Below, piece by piece: positions 1 through 6,292 of a stretch of DNA of 18,900 bases. A program made the translations under genes and the position numbers. Source of the DNA: Streptomyces sp. TG1A-8 (lineage in GTDB: Bacteria; Actinomycetota; Actinomycetes; Streptomycetales; Streptomycetaceae); NCBI RefSeq assembly GCF_030499535.1, contig NZ_JASTLB010000003.1, positions 1-18,900 of the forward strand, in the 5' to 3' direction. The notes under the pieces were generated by a model. The model did not search any database. It was given only the letters and a program-made list of their open reading frames with translations, and was not told the origin of the DNA. Position 1 is the first letter of the stretch. Every line of letters begins with the position of its first letter.

Positions 1-639
1 GTGTGGGGGGTGTCCGGCATTGCCGGAAGTGGATGTGACCTGCGGAAACGTGCTGTCGGCATTGCCGGATCCGGCAATGCCAGATCCGGCAATGCCGGAA
101 GTGGACTTGACCTGCGGAGATCGATATTTTGCACCCTTTTGGGCGACTTCACTTCCGGCAATGCCAGATCCGGCAATGCCGGAAGTGGACTTGACCTGCG
201 GAAACAGTGCCAGGTCGGTACTCTCGGTCCGCGTCGCGTCAGGGTTCCAGGACGGCCAGTCATAAAACTCGTAGGCCACCTTCGTGCGGCGTCCGGCCGC
301 GTCCCGCTCGTCCAGACGGCGGATATAGCCCTTCTCCTGGAGACGAGCGAATGACTCGTACACGGCGTCCCGGCCCACGAGCCGCGATCCGTTGCCCGAG
401 ACGACACCTAGCTCGCGCAGGCGCTCCAGCACTGTCAACGGCGTCACGCGGAGCGGACCCGTCCCAGGCCCCTGACGCGTCTGCTCCGCGAACATGAACA
501 TGAGCTGGATGACCACCTTGGTGTCCAGCGGAACTGTCAGTGCGTAGGGGCCGAATTCCATGTGCGCGTGCACCTGGACACCCGCGACCGGCCCGCGATG
601 GGTGATCGTGCCCGTTTCGTTGATCTGCTCGACAGTCAC
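1..639 (-). CDS. Winged-helix replication-initiator-like protein, C-terminus cut by window edge
   Basis: The frame runs from a GTG at 639 to base 1 without a stop: 213 codons visible, C-terminus missing. The GTG overlaps the stop of the upstream gene as GTGA, so translation is probably coupled. Residues about 45-130 look like a winged-helix DNA-binding domain (helices around TPLTVLERLRELGVV and GRDAVYESFARLQEKGYIRRL, then a basic wing and KVAYEFYDWPSW). After about residue 145 the protein changes to repeats of the type PQVKSTSGIAGSGIAGS, encoded by near-identical DNA repeats and a perfect palindrome. Streptomyces linear replicons such as pSLA2 are known, as I recall, to carry iterons inside rep1, and phage lambda O has the same layout. 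A role as initiator is therefore inferred, not shown. A transcriptional regulator with a repeat tail is the alternative. Confidence 0.6.
   Translation of the reverse strand, partial: MTVEQINETGTITHRGPVAGVQVHAHMEFGPYALTVPLDTKVVIQLMFMFAEQTRQGPGTGPLRVTPLTVLERLRELGVVSGNGSRLVGRDAVYESFARLQEKGYIRRLDERDAAGRRTKVAYEFYDWPSWNPDATRTESTDLALFPQVKSTSGIAGSGIAGSEVAQKGAKYRSPQVKSTSGIAGSGIAGSGNADSTFPQVTSTSGNAGHPPH
16..202. repeat. Iteron-like repeats with perfect palindrome inside the initiator-like gene
   Basis: Six copies of GGCA(A/T)TGCC start at 16, 58, 73, 88, 157 and 172; neighbours inside clusters are 15 bp apart. A 48-bp segment at 71-118 recurs without a mismatch at 155-202, 84 bp away, and a shorter version lies at 16-46. 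Bases 58-81 are a perfect 24-bp palindrome centred on GGATCC. Identity extends through codon third positions, so the DNA itself seems constrained. I read this as a candidate replication origin (iterons) or a binding site for the protein encoded across it. Confidence 0.65.
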
Positions 640-1037
640 AACTCATCCCCCGCGGCAGCCGTGACGAGGCCCTCGCGAAGAAGGAAAGCCGCGGCCCGAC
701 GCACATCGTCCAGACGGACCGGCTCACCGTCGTCGCCGTGCATGCCCACCTCGGAAATCGCGGCCCAGACGGCTTCCGCGCTGCGCGGCTGCCCGTCCTG
801 CTCGCGCGAGCGCCAGTGCATGAGCACCACCAGGCGCAGCGGCTCCGGGGCGCACAGATTCAGATCCGTGCGAGAGACGGTGATGCCGTCCTTCTCCTCC
901 GGCTCATCGGCCGGTACGAAGACGGCGTTGTCGAAGTCGCACGGCTGCACGGGGTGGTCCAGCGGACCGCTTCCGGTAGTCGATGCAGGCAGGGTTGCAG
1001 ACTGGCGTGGGTAGTGCTGGCTGTGCAAGAGGTACAT
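636..1037 (-). CDS. Small protein of unknown function upstream of the initiator-like gene
   Basis: A 133-residue protein that I do not recognise. Its acidic middle (about 43-52, ADEPEEKDG) is followed by a helical C-terminal half with the order strand-helix-helix (LRLVVLMHW, AEAVWAAISEVG, RLDDVRRAAAFLLREGLVT) that could be a small winged helix; this is only a pattern reading. The ATG at 1037 is directly preceded by GGGGAG, which is too close for an ideal ribosome site. A GTG in the stretch HPVQPCDF (about residue 30) is a possible real start. The stop at 636-638 overlaps the next GTG by four bases, so it is co-transcribed and probably co-translated with the initiator-like gene and may assist or regulate it. 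Confidence 0.6.
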   Translation of the reverse strand: MYLLHSQHYPRQSATLPASTTGSGPLDHPVQPCDFDNAVFVPADEPEEKDGITVSRTDLNLCAPEPLRLVVLMHWRSREQDGQPRSAEAVWAAISEVGMHGDDGEPVRLDDVRRAAAFLLREGLVTAAAGDEL

Positions 1038-1100
1038 CTCCCCAGGTAGGGGAGCCGTATCCGGCAGGTGTGACCTAGCAGGTGGCCCGGAGTAGTGGTG

Positions 1101-1120
1101 TTGCGCAATCAGTTGCGCAT
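1101..1120. promoter_or_regulatory. Direct repeats TTGCGCAA / TTGCGCAT, possible operator
   Basis: TTGCGCAA (1101-1108, itself a palindrome) and TTGCGCAT (1113-1120) lie 12 bp apart, about one helical turn. They sit in the 234-bp gap upstream of the minus-strand pair ending at 639. The spacing fits a regulator bound twice on one face of the DNA. No promoter boxes could be assigned with confidence. Confidence 0.3.
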
Positions 1121-1230
1121 ACTCTGGGTAGAGGTGACTGCGCGGACCCGAGGGTCCACGGGCATCACCCCCGGCGAGGTCACCTCACCGGACACGACTC
1201 GAAGCTTCGGAAGGGCAGTGAGTCGACTTG

Positions 1231-1265
1231 GAAGCGGCTCCTGTTGTGGTGACAGGGGCCGCTTC
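1231..1265 (-). terminator. Hairpin terminator after the GNAT gene
   Basis: GAAGCGGCTCCTGT (1231-1244) pairs with ACAGGGGCCGCTTC (1252-1265) with one mismatch and a 7-base loop. It lies just past the stop of the acetyltransferase gene at 1272 and probably ends the GntR-GNAT transcript. Confidence 0.6.
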
Positions 1266-1271
1266 GCTGTT

Positions 1272-1829
1272 CTAGACGTGCGTCATGTTCTTCTCTTGTA
1301 GCTGTGCTTCTGGATACCGCACCATCCCGGCGGGGCGCTGGGCCAACCACCCAGACAGACGGTGATCAGGAGCTTCCGTTCGGACGTGCACGAAGCCTTC
1401 CCGAAGGTAGAACTCTTGCAGAGCACCGTTCGTACGCCAGCAATCTAGGCGCAACCATGACTGCCCCCTAGCCCGGGCCTGGCTTCCCGCCCAGTCAAGC
1501 AGCCGACCACCGAGGGATTTCCCCGCTGCTTTCCTCGACGTGATCAGCTTTGCAACGTACGTTGCATCATCAAGGTCATCTGAAGGCCGCCAGAAGTCGG
1601 TATCGGGCTTGGCCAAGGTAACCGTTGCCAGCAGCTCGTCCCTGCTCTCGACCACATAGGTACGTCCAGAGGCGATGTCCAGTTCCCACTTAGACAGAGC
1701 GACACGCGCAGTTCGTGGGTCGTTCCACTGATCGATGCCAGCTGCGTGGAGCCATGATGCCGCTTCATGGCGCAGCCCCATAAGGCCCTCGGTGTCGGAC
1801 TTGCCAGCCTTTCGGATGAAAACTGTCAT
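1272..1829 (-). CDS. GNAT-family N-acetyltransferase
   Basis: A 185-residue protein with the GNAT fold: beta-alpha start (TVFIRKAGKSD), central strand with ELLATVTLAKPD (65-76), acetyl-CoA-binding motif A at about 93-117 with the loop AAGKSLGGRLLDWA, and motif B at about 126-148 (LRLDCWRTNGALQEFYLREGF). Length is normal for the family. The predicted activity is acetyl transfer from acetyl-CoA to an amine; the substrate cannot be read from the sequence. Its ATG overlaps the stop of the GntR gene (ATGA at 1826-1829), so the two are translated together and share regulation. Such GntR-GNAT pairs occur in Streptomyces mobile elements. Third-position GC looks somewhat lower than in the transfer genes. 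Confidence 0.85.
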   Translation of the reverse strand: MTVFIRKAGKSDTEGLMGLRHEAASWLHAAGIDQWNDPRTARVALSKWELDIASGRTYVVESRDELLATVTLAKPDTDFWRPSDDLDDATYVAKLITSRKAAGKSLGGRLLDWAGSQARARGQSWLRLDCWRTNGALQEFYLREGFVHVRTEAPDHRLSGWLAQRPAGMVRYPEAQLQEKNMTHV

Positions 1830-2593
1830 TCGTTCAAGTCCATTTCGTAGACGAGCACATGACGGTCCCCGGGCGCGATCGTGCGCATAGCCCTTACTGG
1901 TCCGTTTTGCCCGTAACCGATGCGAAGATGCTCAGCAACCGGCGTCCCGGGAGGAAGCGCGAGGCTGTCGGTTTCCTCTGGTGATGGCATGCGGATGCGG
2001 ATTTCGTCGCGTACGTGAAGCTGAGGGTGGCCAATATGCCGCAAGATTCCGCCGGGTACGGCAACGTCGCCTTCTTCTTCCAAAAGCGTGCCGACCGCGA
2101 TTTCTCCCGGAAACCAAGACGTGCTCAATTGAAAGGGGCGTTCGTCCACCGTACGTAGGCGTGTGCGGATGATCACGAGCTGCCCAGGCGTAATTTCCAG
2201 CCATTCCGAGACCTCTTGCGAAGCTTGGCCGGTTTCAACAGTTACGTGTTGAGCAGGGATCCGACCGGCCATTTTGATAGCTGCTGACCAGTCGTCTAGA
2301 GAGCGTGAGTCGCGGCGCTTTCCACGCTCGAAAGCAGTCAGATTCCAGGTGATAGGGCGGTCGGACCGGACTCGTCGACGTCCTCCGCGCTCGCCAACGA
2401 CGAGACCTTCCACCTTCAGCAGATCAATGCCGGCAGTCACAGTTTTTGTGGTCACGCCGTATGTCTCCGCTAGCTCGCGGCTTGTCGGCAGTGCTGCTCC
2501 CGGAGGGAACGTGCCACTGCGGATCTGCTCCCGCAGGTGGTCAGCGATGGCTCTCGCTGTTCCCCGCGGGCTGGGGGTCTGTGGTGCCGTCAT
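1826..2593 (-). CDS. GntR-family repressor with UTRA domain (KorSA/TraR type)
   Basis: A 255-residue regulator. Residues 8-78 form a GntR winged helix (AIADHLREQIRSG, then LPTSRELAETYGVTTKTV as the helix-turn-helix). Residues about 95-245 match the UTRA ligand-binding/dimerisation fold (LVIIRTRLRTVDERPFQLSTS, ending VLVYEMDLNE). I chose the ATG at 2593 because AAGGTG lies 6 bases upstream; an in-frame ATG at 2674 would add 27 residues that run through operator DNA. This subfamily includes KorSA of pSAM2 and TraR/KorA of Streptomyces plasmids, which silence transfer genes and themselves. Three similar GTAC-centred sites between 2619 and 2735 support autoregulation and control of the rightward transcript. 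Confidence 0.88.
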   Translation of the reverse strand: MTAPQTPSPRGTARAIADHLREQIRSGTFPPGAALPTSRELAETYGVTTKTVTAGIDLLKVEGLVVGERGGRRRVRSDRPITWNLTAFERGKRRDSRSLDDWSAAIKMAGRIPAQHVTVETGQASQEVSEWLEITPGQLVIIRTRLRTVDERPFQLSTSWFPGEIAVGTLLEEEGDVAVPGGILRHIGHPQLHVRDEIRIRMPSPEETDSLALPPGTPVAEHLRIGYGQNGPVRAMRTIAPGDRHVLVYEMDLNE

Positions 2594-2618
2594 GGGCTGC
2601 ACCTTACCCCCTGATCCG

Positions 2619-2735
2619 AAGTTAGGTACACAAGCGGTCGAACTTTGGGCCGGGTGAACCAAGTTAAGTACCAATGGCTTGACTGATGGCCACTCAGGTC
2701 AGGTATGGTCTCACTCGCCAAGCAAGTTGGGTACC
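2619..2735. promoter_or_regulatory. Three GntR operator-like repeats
   Basis: AAGTTAGGTACA (2619-2630), AAGTTAAGTACC (2661-2672) and AAGTTGGGTACC (2724-2735) are in the same orientation and share AAGTT(A/G)(A/G)GTAC. The first lies next to the repressor start. The second and third bracket the rightward promoter elements, positions where bound repressor would block RNA polymerase. Assignment to the adjacent GntR protein is inferred from position. Confidence 0.65.
2679..2709 (+). promoter_or_regulatory. Candidate rightward promoter
   Basis: TTGACT (2679-2684) is a good -35 box. TATGGT (2704-2709) is the best -10 candidate, with a long 19-base spacer; AGGTAT (2701-2706) gives 16 bases but a poorer match. 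The boxes lie between operator copies two and three and point towards the genes from 3001 on. Confidence 0.4.
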
Positions 2736-3000
2736 AAGCTTGCAGAGCTTTGCTATGTCGTAAAGCTCTCACATGTACTCATCTACCGACTGCAAGACCG
2801 CAGGTAGCAGGGCCTCAACTTCATACGTCTGGCTGTCCGTGCTTACACGCCGGCCGGGGTGACGAGTACGACGCGGTCCCCCGAGAGCAGCAGCCAGTTG
2901 CGCCACCCGCAGTCGTTGCGCTGCCCGACCGTCGCAGACCGCCCGCCTCCACGGGGACGGCCTGCGGCGGGCGGAGAACGCAACAGCAAGGGAGACGAAC

Positions 3001-3660
3001 ATGCGTCACAACGGACGTGCCCCCCTCCTGGCCAGCCAGATGCGGCCCGAGCACCTCAGCCTCCGTGAGAACGAGCCGGCCCTCGTGGTCTGCGCGGACT
3101 GTGACACCTGGCACCGCATCAAACGGTCGATGATCCTGCCCCACCGCGACGGCGCCCCCGTCGAGAAGACCAAGCGCCGCTACTTCGGTGACAAGCCCTC
3201 CGGCGGCCGGCGCTGTAACGGCAGCGCGCAGCGCATCATCATCGACATCACCCCCGAAGAGTGGACCGAGCGTCTGCTGGCGGCCGAAACCACGGCCGCC
3301 AGCCGCCGCACCACCCGCCCGATCCGCAAGCCCCGCCCCCAGGCCGCGCCCGCGCCGGTCCAGATGCCGGCCGCCACCCGCCCGCTGCGCGAGCAGCTCG
3401 CCGAGCACCTGCAGAGCGACTGCCCCCGCTGCCGCGCCGGCCGCTGCGCCCGCGTCATCGAGCTGCGACAGCGGATCCGCCGCACCACTCAGATCGCCAC
3501 CGCCCCGGCCACCCCGATCTACGGCCAGCTCCGTACCGCCTTCCGCGAGCACCGCGCCTCCTGCACGCCCTGCAAGAGCGGCGCCCCGTGCGATGCCGGG
3601 AGCAAGCTCGCCGCACGGATGACCAGCATCGCCCGGGAACAACTGGCCCGTACCGCCTGA
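3001..3660 (+). CDS. Cys-rich, probably zinc-binding protein of unknown function
   Basis: A 219-residue basic protein, first gene of the rightward run, with AAGGGAG six bases before the ATG. It has an N-terminal CADCDTWH pair (Cys31, Cys34, His38) with a further Cys72, and two tandem copies of one module near the C-terminus: EHLQSDCPRCRAGRCARVIEL (141-155) and EHRASCTPCKSGAPCDAG (183-200). Both copies follow the pattern His-x4/3-Cys-x2-Cys-x4/5-Cys and sit before an amphipathic helix, which suggests metal sites. The middle (100-128) is Pro/Ala/Arg-rich linker. I do not recognise a named family. The 121-residue protein at 5110 carries the same module. A nucleic-acid-binding plasmid protein is a guess from charge and zinc sites. 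Confidence 0.8.
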   Translation: MRHNGRAPLLASQMRPEHLSLRENEPALVVCADCDTWHRIKRSMILPHRDGAPVEKTKRRYFGDKPSGGRRCNGSAQRIIIDITPEEWTERLLAAETTAASRRTTRPIRKPRPQAAPAPVQMPAATRPLREQLAEHLQSDCPRCRAGRCARVIELRQRIRRTTQIATAPATPIYGQLRTAFREHRASCTPCKSGAPCDAGSKLAARMTSIAREQLARTA

Positions 3661-3674
3661 CCTCGGACGATCGC

Positions 3675-3718
3675 CCACGGACGCCCCCACCTCGTCTCCT
3701 TGGTTGGGGCGTCCGTGG
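3675..3718. repeat. Perfect 13-bp inverted repeat
   Basis: CCACGGACGCCCC (3675-3687) and GGGGCGTCCGTGG (3706-3718) pair perfectly around an 18-base loop. It follows the stop at 3660 and precedes a second hairpin at 3777. It could be a first terminator or a protein site; there is no T run. Confidence 0.5.
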
Positions 3719-3776
3719 CTGCTCGTACGACAGCCACCCGGAAAAACTGCCCCGGTCACGGGGCCCGCACGCGACG

Positions 3777-3804
3777 AACCCCCAGGGGTGCATCCCTGGG
3801 GGTT
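3777..3804 (+). terminator. Rho-independent terminator
   Basis: AACCCCCAGGG (3777-3787), loop GTGCAT, CCCTGGGGGTT (3794-3804), then CTTGT. The stem is perfect. It would end or attenuate transcription after the gene at 3001. Confidence 0.7.
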
Positions 3805-3840
3805 CTTGTCGCGGTCATCCCACCAGAGAGGACAGACCAC

Positions 3841-4134
3841 GTGCACAGCATCGCATTCCGCCCGATCCGCCCGAGCGTTCAGGACGAGATCGGCCCCCGC
3901 CGGCCGGGCGCCATCTACCAGAACGCCGACGGCCGGTTCGAGGTCCTGGCGCTCATCACCGACCCGGCCGACGCCGCCGTGCTGCTGCGCCGTGACAGCG
4001 CGCGGTGGGCGGTCATCGTCCGCGACACCCTGCGCCCCGACGGCCAGCCGTTCGCGGTCGGCACGGTGTGGACGACGTCGGACTACCTGATCCGTCCCGC
4101 CAGGGACACCGCCGCCTACGCACCGGCCGCCTGA
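3841..4134 (+). CDS. Small conserved-looking protein of unknown function
   Basis: A 97-residue protein starting at GTG 3841, with GAGAGGA about 6 bases upstream. The body reads as alternating strands (GAIYQN, RFEVLALITD, AAVLLRRDSARWAVIVRD, AVGTVWTTSDYLI), suggesting a small beta-rich fold. There are no membrane segments, cysteines or catalytic signatures. Codon use is typical of the region (strong GC third positions), which supports coding. I do not recognise the family. It stands between a terminator and the next small gene at 4187, which may share its message. Confidence 0.7.
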   Translation: MHSIAFRPIRPSVQDEIGPRRPGAIYQNADGRFEVLALITDPADAAVLLRRDSARWAVIVRDTLRPDGQPFAVGTVWTTSDYLIRPARDTAAYAPAA

Positions 4135-4186
4135 CGGCCTGCGCCAGTCCACCCGCCCGAGAACGACAACGAAAGCTGAGGAACAG

Positions 4187-4363
4187 ATGAGTCTGCGCAG
4201 GAAGGCCGTTCAGATGTCGGTCGAGGCCGACCAGATCGAGGAGCACGCCGACAGTGCCACGGACGCTGAGCCGGCCGACCGCGCCGCCCTCTACGCCCGG
4301 GCCCGGGAGTTGCGCGAGGAGGCCGGCCTGATCGCTGACGCCGTCCGGCTCACCCTCGACTGA
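4187..4363 (+). CDS. Small charged helical protein
   Basis: A 58-residue protein with a clear ribosome site (GAGGA) five bases before the ATG. It is almost entirely helical and acidic, with heptad-like spacing (QMSVEADQIEEHADSA, ALYARARELREEAGLIADAV), so it probably forms a coiled coil or helical hairpin. It lies 52 bases after the 97-residue gene and before a group of three hairpins. Function unknown. Confidence 0.65.
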   Translation: MSLRRKAVQMSVEADQIEEHADSATDAEPADRAALYARARELREEAGLIADAVRLTLD

Positions 4364-4398
4364 CGCGCCGCTCGGCGCCTGGTCCAAGCCGTCACGGT

Positions 4399-4433
4399 CC
4401 GGCACCCCACGCGAGTGATGTGTGGGGTGCCGG
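4399..4433 (+). terminator. Terminator-like hairpin
   Basis: CCGGCACCCCAC (4399-4410) pairs perfectly with GTGGGGTGCCGG (4422-4433), loop of 11 bases. It follows the stop at 4363 and is the first of three successive hairpins. Confidence 0.55.
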
Positions 4434-4451
4434 GCCGCGCCCGCTTGGGCG

Positions 4452-4516
4452 GTGGCCGGCCCTCCGGCCGGCCACACAAGGCGACAGCCCCGGAAGGTCA
4501 GAGCTCCGGGGCTGTC
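4452..4516. repeat. Two further perfect hairpins
   Basis: GTGGCCGGCC (4452-4461) pairs with GGCCGGCCAC (4466-4475), and GACAGCCCCGGA (4483-4494) pairs with TCCGGGGCTGTC (4505-4516). With the hairpin at 4399 they fill most of the 195-base gap before the next gene. They may end transcription, protect mRNA ends, or mark an old recombination point. Confidence 0.5.
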
Positions 4517-4558
4517 CGGTCAACAGGAAGGGTGGAACTCCCTTTGACCAGCACGATC

Positions 4559-5110
4559 ATGACACGCCCCCACGTCACCCGCACAGACCCCGGCCACACC
4601 CCGGGACGCTTCTGCACCGCTCCTACGGCGGGTGTGACGGAGACGGCCGAGGAAATCACCCGGGAGGACGACGCGGCCGGCTTCGAGCCGGAGGACGCCT
4701 TCCGCCGGGTCCTGGCCGCCATCAACTCCCACCGCACCCACCGCCCCCGCCGCACCGGCCGGTCCGTGCGGCCGGTGCGGCCGTACCGCGCCGACCCGGC
4801 CGCCGCGCTCGGCGCCCACCTCCTGGCCGCCGTCCACGCCCAGGACGCCGTAATCCCCGCCCACCGCCGCGCCCCGCGCACGCTGGCGCAGATGCGTACC
4901 CGTCTGGCGGCGGTGGCGATCTACGAGGAGGACGACGACGCGTGCGGGGTGTGCGGCTTCTGGCAGTGCCGCTGCGGCCAGGCCCGCACCTCGCCCGCCC
5001 CGGCCCGGGCGCACGCGAGTGCCGGCGGCCAGTGCTCCGAGTGCGGCGGCCGGTTCGAGGGCTGGCCCGGTGGCGTCTGCGACGCCTGCCGCGCCGCCGG
5101 CCGCGGCTGA
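4559..5110 (+). CDS. Protein with C-terminal double Cys cluster (zinc-ribbon-like)
   Basis: A 183-residue protein taken from the ATG at 4559. No good ribosome site precedes it; in-frame TTG 4544 (behind GGTGGA) and GTG 4532 are alternatives. The first 120 residues are Ala/Arg-rich with helices (EPEDAFRRVLAAINSHR, AALGAHLLAAVHAQDAV, TLAQMRTRLAAVAIYEEDD). The C-terminus has two Cys clusters, CGVCGFWQCRCG and CSECGGRFEGWPGGVCDAC, the second resembling a zinc ribbon. Its stop overlaps the next ATG by one base (TGATG), indicating translational coupling. I cannot assign a function. Confidence 0.7.
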   Translation: MTRPHVTRTDPGHTPGRFCTAPTAGVTETAEEITREDDAAGFEPEDAFRRVLAAINSHRTHRPRRTGRSVRPVRPYRADPAAALGAHLLAAVHAQDAVIPAHRRAPRTLAQMRTRLAAVAIYEEDDDACGVCGFWQCRCGQARTSPAPARAHASAGGQCSECGGRFEGWPGGVCDACRAAGRG

Positions 5111-5475
5111 TGCCGCACCTCATAAAAGCGGCCCGGGCAGCGCAGCACCGCGCCGCCCGGGCCGCCACCACCGTCGGCCCCGCGCACCCGCTCACCCGCC
5201 TGCTGCTCGCGGCCGCCGCCCTGGCCGCCGCTGCCGCGTGGGACGCCGGACACCGCGTGGCCGACCTGCACCACCGCCTCTCGCACCACAAGGAACGGCC
5301 CGTGCCTGAGGGCCTGTACCAGCGCTACCAGGCAGCGCACCGCGCCCACCAGGCGCACCGCACCCACTGCACCCACTGCACCGACCACACCCGCTGCCCC
5401 GCAGGGGAGCGGCTGTGGTCGGCCTTCGAGCGGCTGCAAGACACCTACCTCACACGCCAGCGCAGCACCCGCTGA
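5110..5475 (+). CDS. Small membrane-anchored His/Cys-rich protein
   Basis: A 121-residue protein translationally coupled to the preceding gene. Residues about 27-43 (LTRLLLAAAALAAAAAW) are a likely membrane segment or very hydrophobic helix. The following part is His-rich, and near residue 87 has CTHCTDHTRCPAGERL, the same Cys-x2-Cys-x5-Cys-x2-Gly module seen in the protein at 3001. Its last two thirds are duplicated at 5747-5984 with only three base differences. Function unknown; a membrane-tethered metal-binding protein is a reasonable reading. Confidence 0.65.
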   Translation: MPHLIKAARAAQHRAARAATTVGPAHPLTRLLLAAAALAAAAAWDAGHRVADLHHRLSHHKERPVPEGLYQRYQAAHRAHQAHRTHCTHCTDHTRCPAGERLWSAFERLQDTYLTRQRSTR

Positions 5476-5514
5476 GCTGGACAACCCGGATCCGCACGTT
5501 CAAAGGAGAGACAC

Positions 5515-5676
5515 ATGGCCTGGCCGAGCAAGACCGTCCCGGACTTCACCGATGACGAGCTGGCCACCGCGATCGAGCAGCACGAGCACAGCGCGGACCC
5601 GGTCAACCGCCAGATCGCGCAGGGCTGCATCCGCGAATGGGAGAGCCGCCGAGGAATCACCAGCGACAGCGACTGA
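5515..5676 (+). CDS. Small acidic protein of unknown function
   Basis: A 53-residue protein with an excellent ribosome site (AAAGGAGAG, 5 bases from ATG). It is acidic, with two predicted helices (DDELATAIEQHEHS and NRQIAQGCIREWESRRG). It sits between the 121-residue gene and a hairpin terminator. In the duplicated unit to the right, an unrelated 80-residue gene holds this place. Function not recognised. Confidence 0.65.
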   Translation: MAWPSKTVPDFTDDELATAIEQHEHSADPVNRQIAQGCIREWESRRGITSDSD

Positions 5677-5698
5677 CTGTCTGCCGGTTGCCTGACCT

Positions 5699-5733
5699 GC
5701 ACGGCCCTCGCCTGCATTCGGCGGGGGCCGTGC
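5699..5733 (+). terminator. Terminator hairpin, first copy
   Basis: GCACGGCCCTCGCC (5699-5712) pairs with GGCGGGGGCCGTGC (5720-5733) apart from one T-G pair, with a 7-base loop. It lies 22 bases after the stop of the 53-residue gene. Confidence 0.6.
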
Positions 5734-5746
5734 GCGGTCCAGGGGA

Positions 5747-6007
5747 GCCGCCCTGGCCGCCGCTGCCGCGTGGGACGCCGGGCATCGCGTGGCCGACCTG
5801 CACCACCGCCTCTCGCACCACAAGGAACGGCCCGTGCCTGAGGGCCTGTACCAGCGCTACCAGGCAGCGCACCGCGCCCACCAGGCGCACCGCACCCACT
5901 GCACCCACTGCACCGACCGCACCCGCTGCCCCGCAGGGGAGCGGCTGTGGTCGGCCTTCGAGCGGCTGCAAGACACCTACCTCAACCGGTTGAAAAACCG
6001 CCCCTGA
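5747..6007 (+). pseudogene. 5'-truncated duplicate of the 121-residue His/Cys-rich gene
   Basis: The copy keeps the hydrophilic His/Cys-rich part but has lost the first 35 codons, including the start and most of the hydrophobic segment. The open frame could begin only at GTG 5789 (72 residues), without a ribosome site; upstream in frame there is no other usual start before a stop at 5693-5695. The last codons differ from the parent after 5984 (NRLKNRP in place of TRQRSTR). Expression as a soluble variant cannot be excluded. Confidence 0.65.
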
Positions 6008-6027
6008 CAACCCGACAAGGAGAACGC

Positions 6028-6270
6028 ATGGACCGCATTACTCGCGCCCGTATCAACCGTGCATGCGAAGCCGACTACTGGGCGAACACCGCTGCCCCGC
6101 GTGCAGACGCGGCAGCTGCCTCCGCTGAACGCACCGCCGCCGACCCGACCAAGTCCGCGCACGTCCGCACGTGCGCGGCCCGGGCGGCCACGAGCGCGCG
6201 CGAGAACGCCGCCGAGTACCGCTACATCGCGGACACCCTGCGCGCCGGTGAAATCCCGGACAGCTACTGA
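6028..6270 (+). CDS. Small Ala-rich helical protein
   Basis: An 80-residue protein with AAGGAG five bases before the ATG. It is Ala/Arg-rich and helical throughout (ITRARINRACEADYWA, AADAAAASAERTAAD-like stretches, ATSARENAAEYRYIADTLRAGEI). No membrane segment or known motif. It occupies, in the second duplicated unit, the position held by the 53-residue gene in the first, although the two proteins share no visible similarity. Function unknown. Confidence 0.65.
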   Translation: MDRITRARINRACEADYWANTAAPRADAAAASAERTAADPTKSAHVRTCAARAATSARENAAEYRYIADTLRAGEIPDSY

Positions 6271-6292
6271 CCGTCTGCCGGTTGCCTGACCT

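Larger units (their letters stand above)
2594..3000. other. Divergent control region and leader, no firm gene
   Basis: These 407 bases separate the repressor gene from the first rightward gene. They hold three operator-like repeats, a plausible rightward promoter, and then about 290 bases of leader. A 29-codon frame (2773-2862) overlaps a GTG frame (2859-3068) by GTGA, but neither has a convincing ribosome site and the second runs into the gene at 3001, so I leave both uncalled. The end of the leader supplies AAGGGAG for that gene. Confidence 0.5.
5215..5984 (+). repeat. Direct repeat of 238 bp (5215-5452 and 5747-5984)
   Basis: The two copies are 532 bp apart and differ at three positions. 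The copy covers the 3' part of the 121-residue gene but not its start. The left junction of the second copy is at about 5747-5750, with GCCG shared between both parents. Together with the 79-bp repeat it defines a tandem duplication. Confidence 0.9.

Noticed and set aside
1095..1301. A 68-codon plus-strand frame starting near the TTGCGCA repeats
   Set aside because: It reads through the GNAT terminator hairpin and into the antisense of the GNAT gene; no ribosome site.
2773..3068. Two small overlapping frames (29 codons at 2773, 69 codons at 2859) in the leader
   Set aside because: The GTGA overlap is attractive, but neither start has a ribosome site, the products show no recognisable pattern, and the second overlaps the well-supported gene at 3001.
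2821..4152. A 443-codon open frame on the minus strand
   Set aside because: It lies opposite three plus-strand genes with good ribosome sites, terminators and Cys modules. Its product is low-complexity Gly/Ala/Arg sequence typical of an antisense frame in GC-rich DNA.
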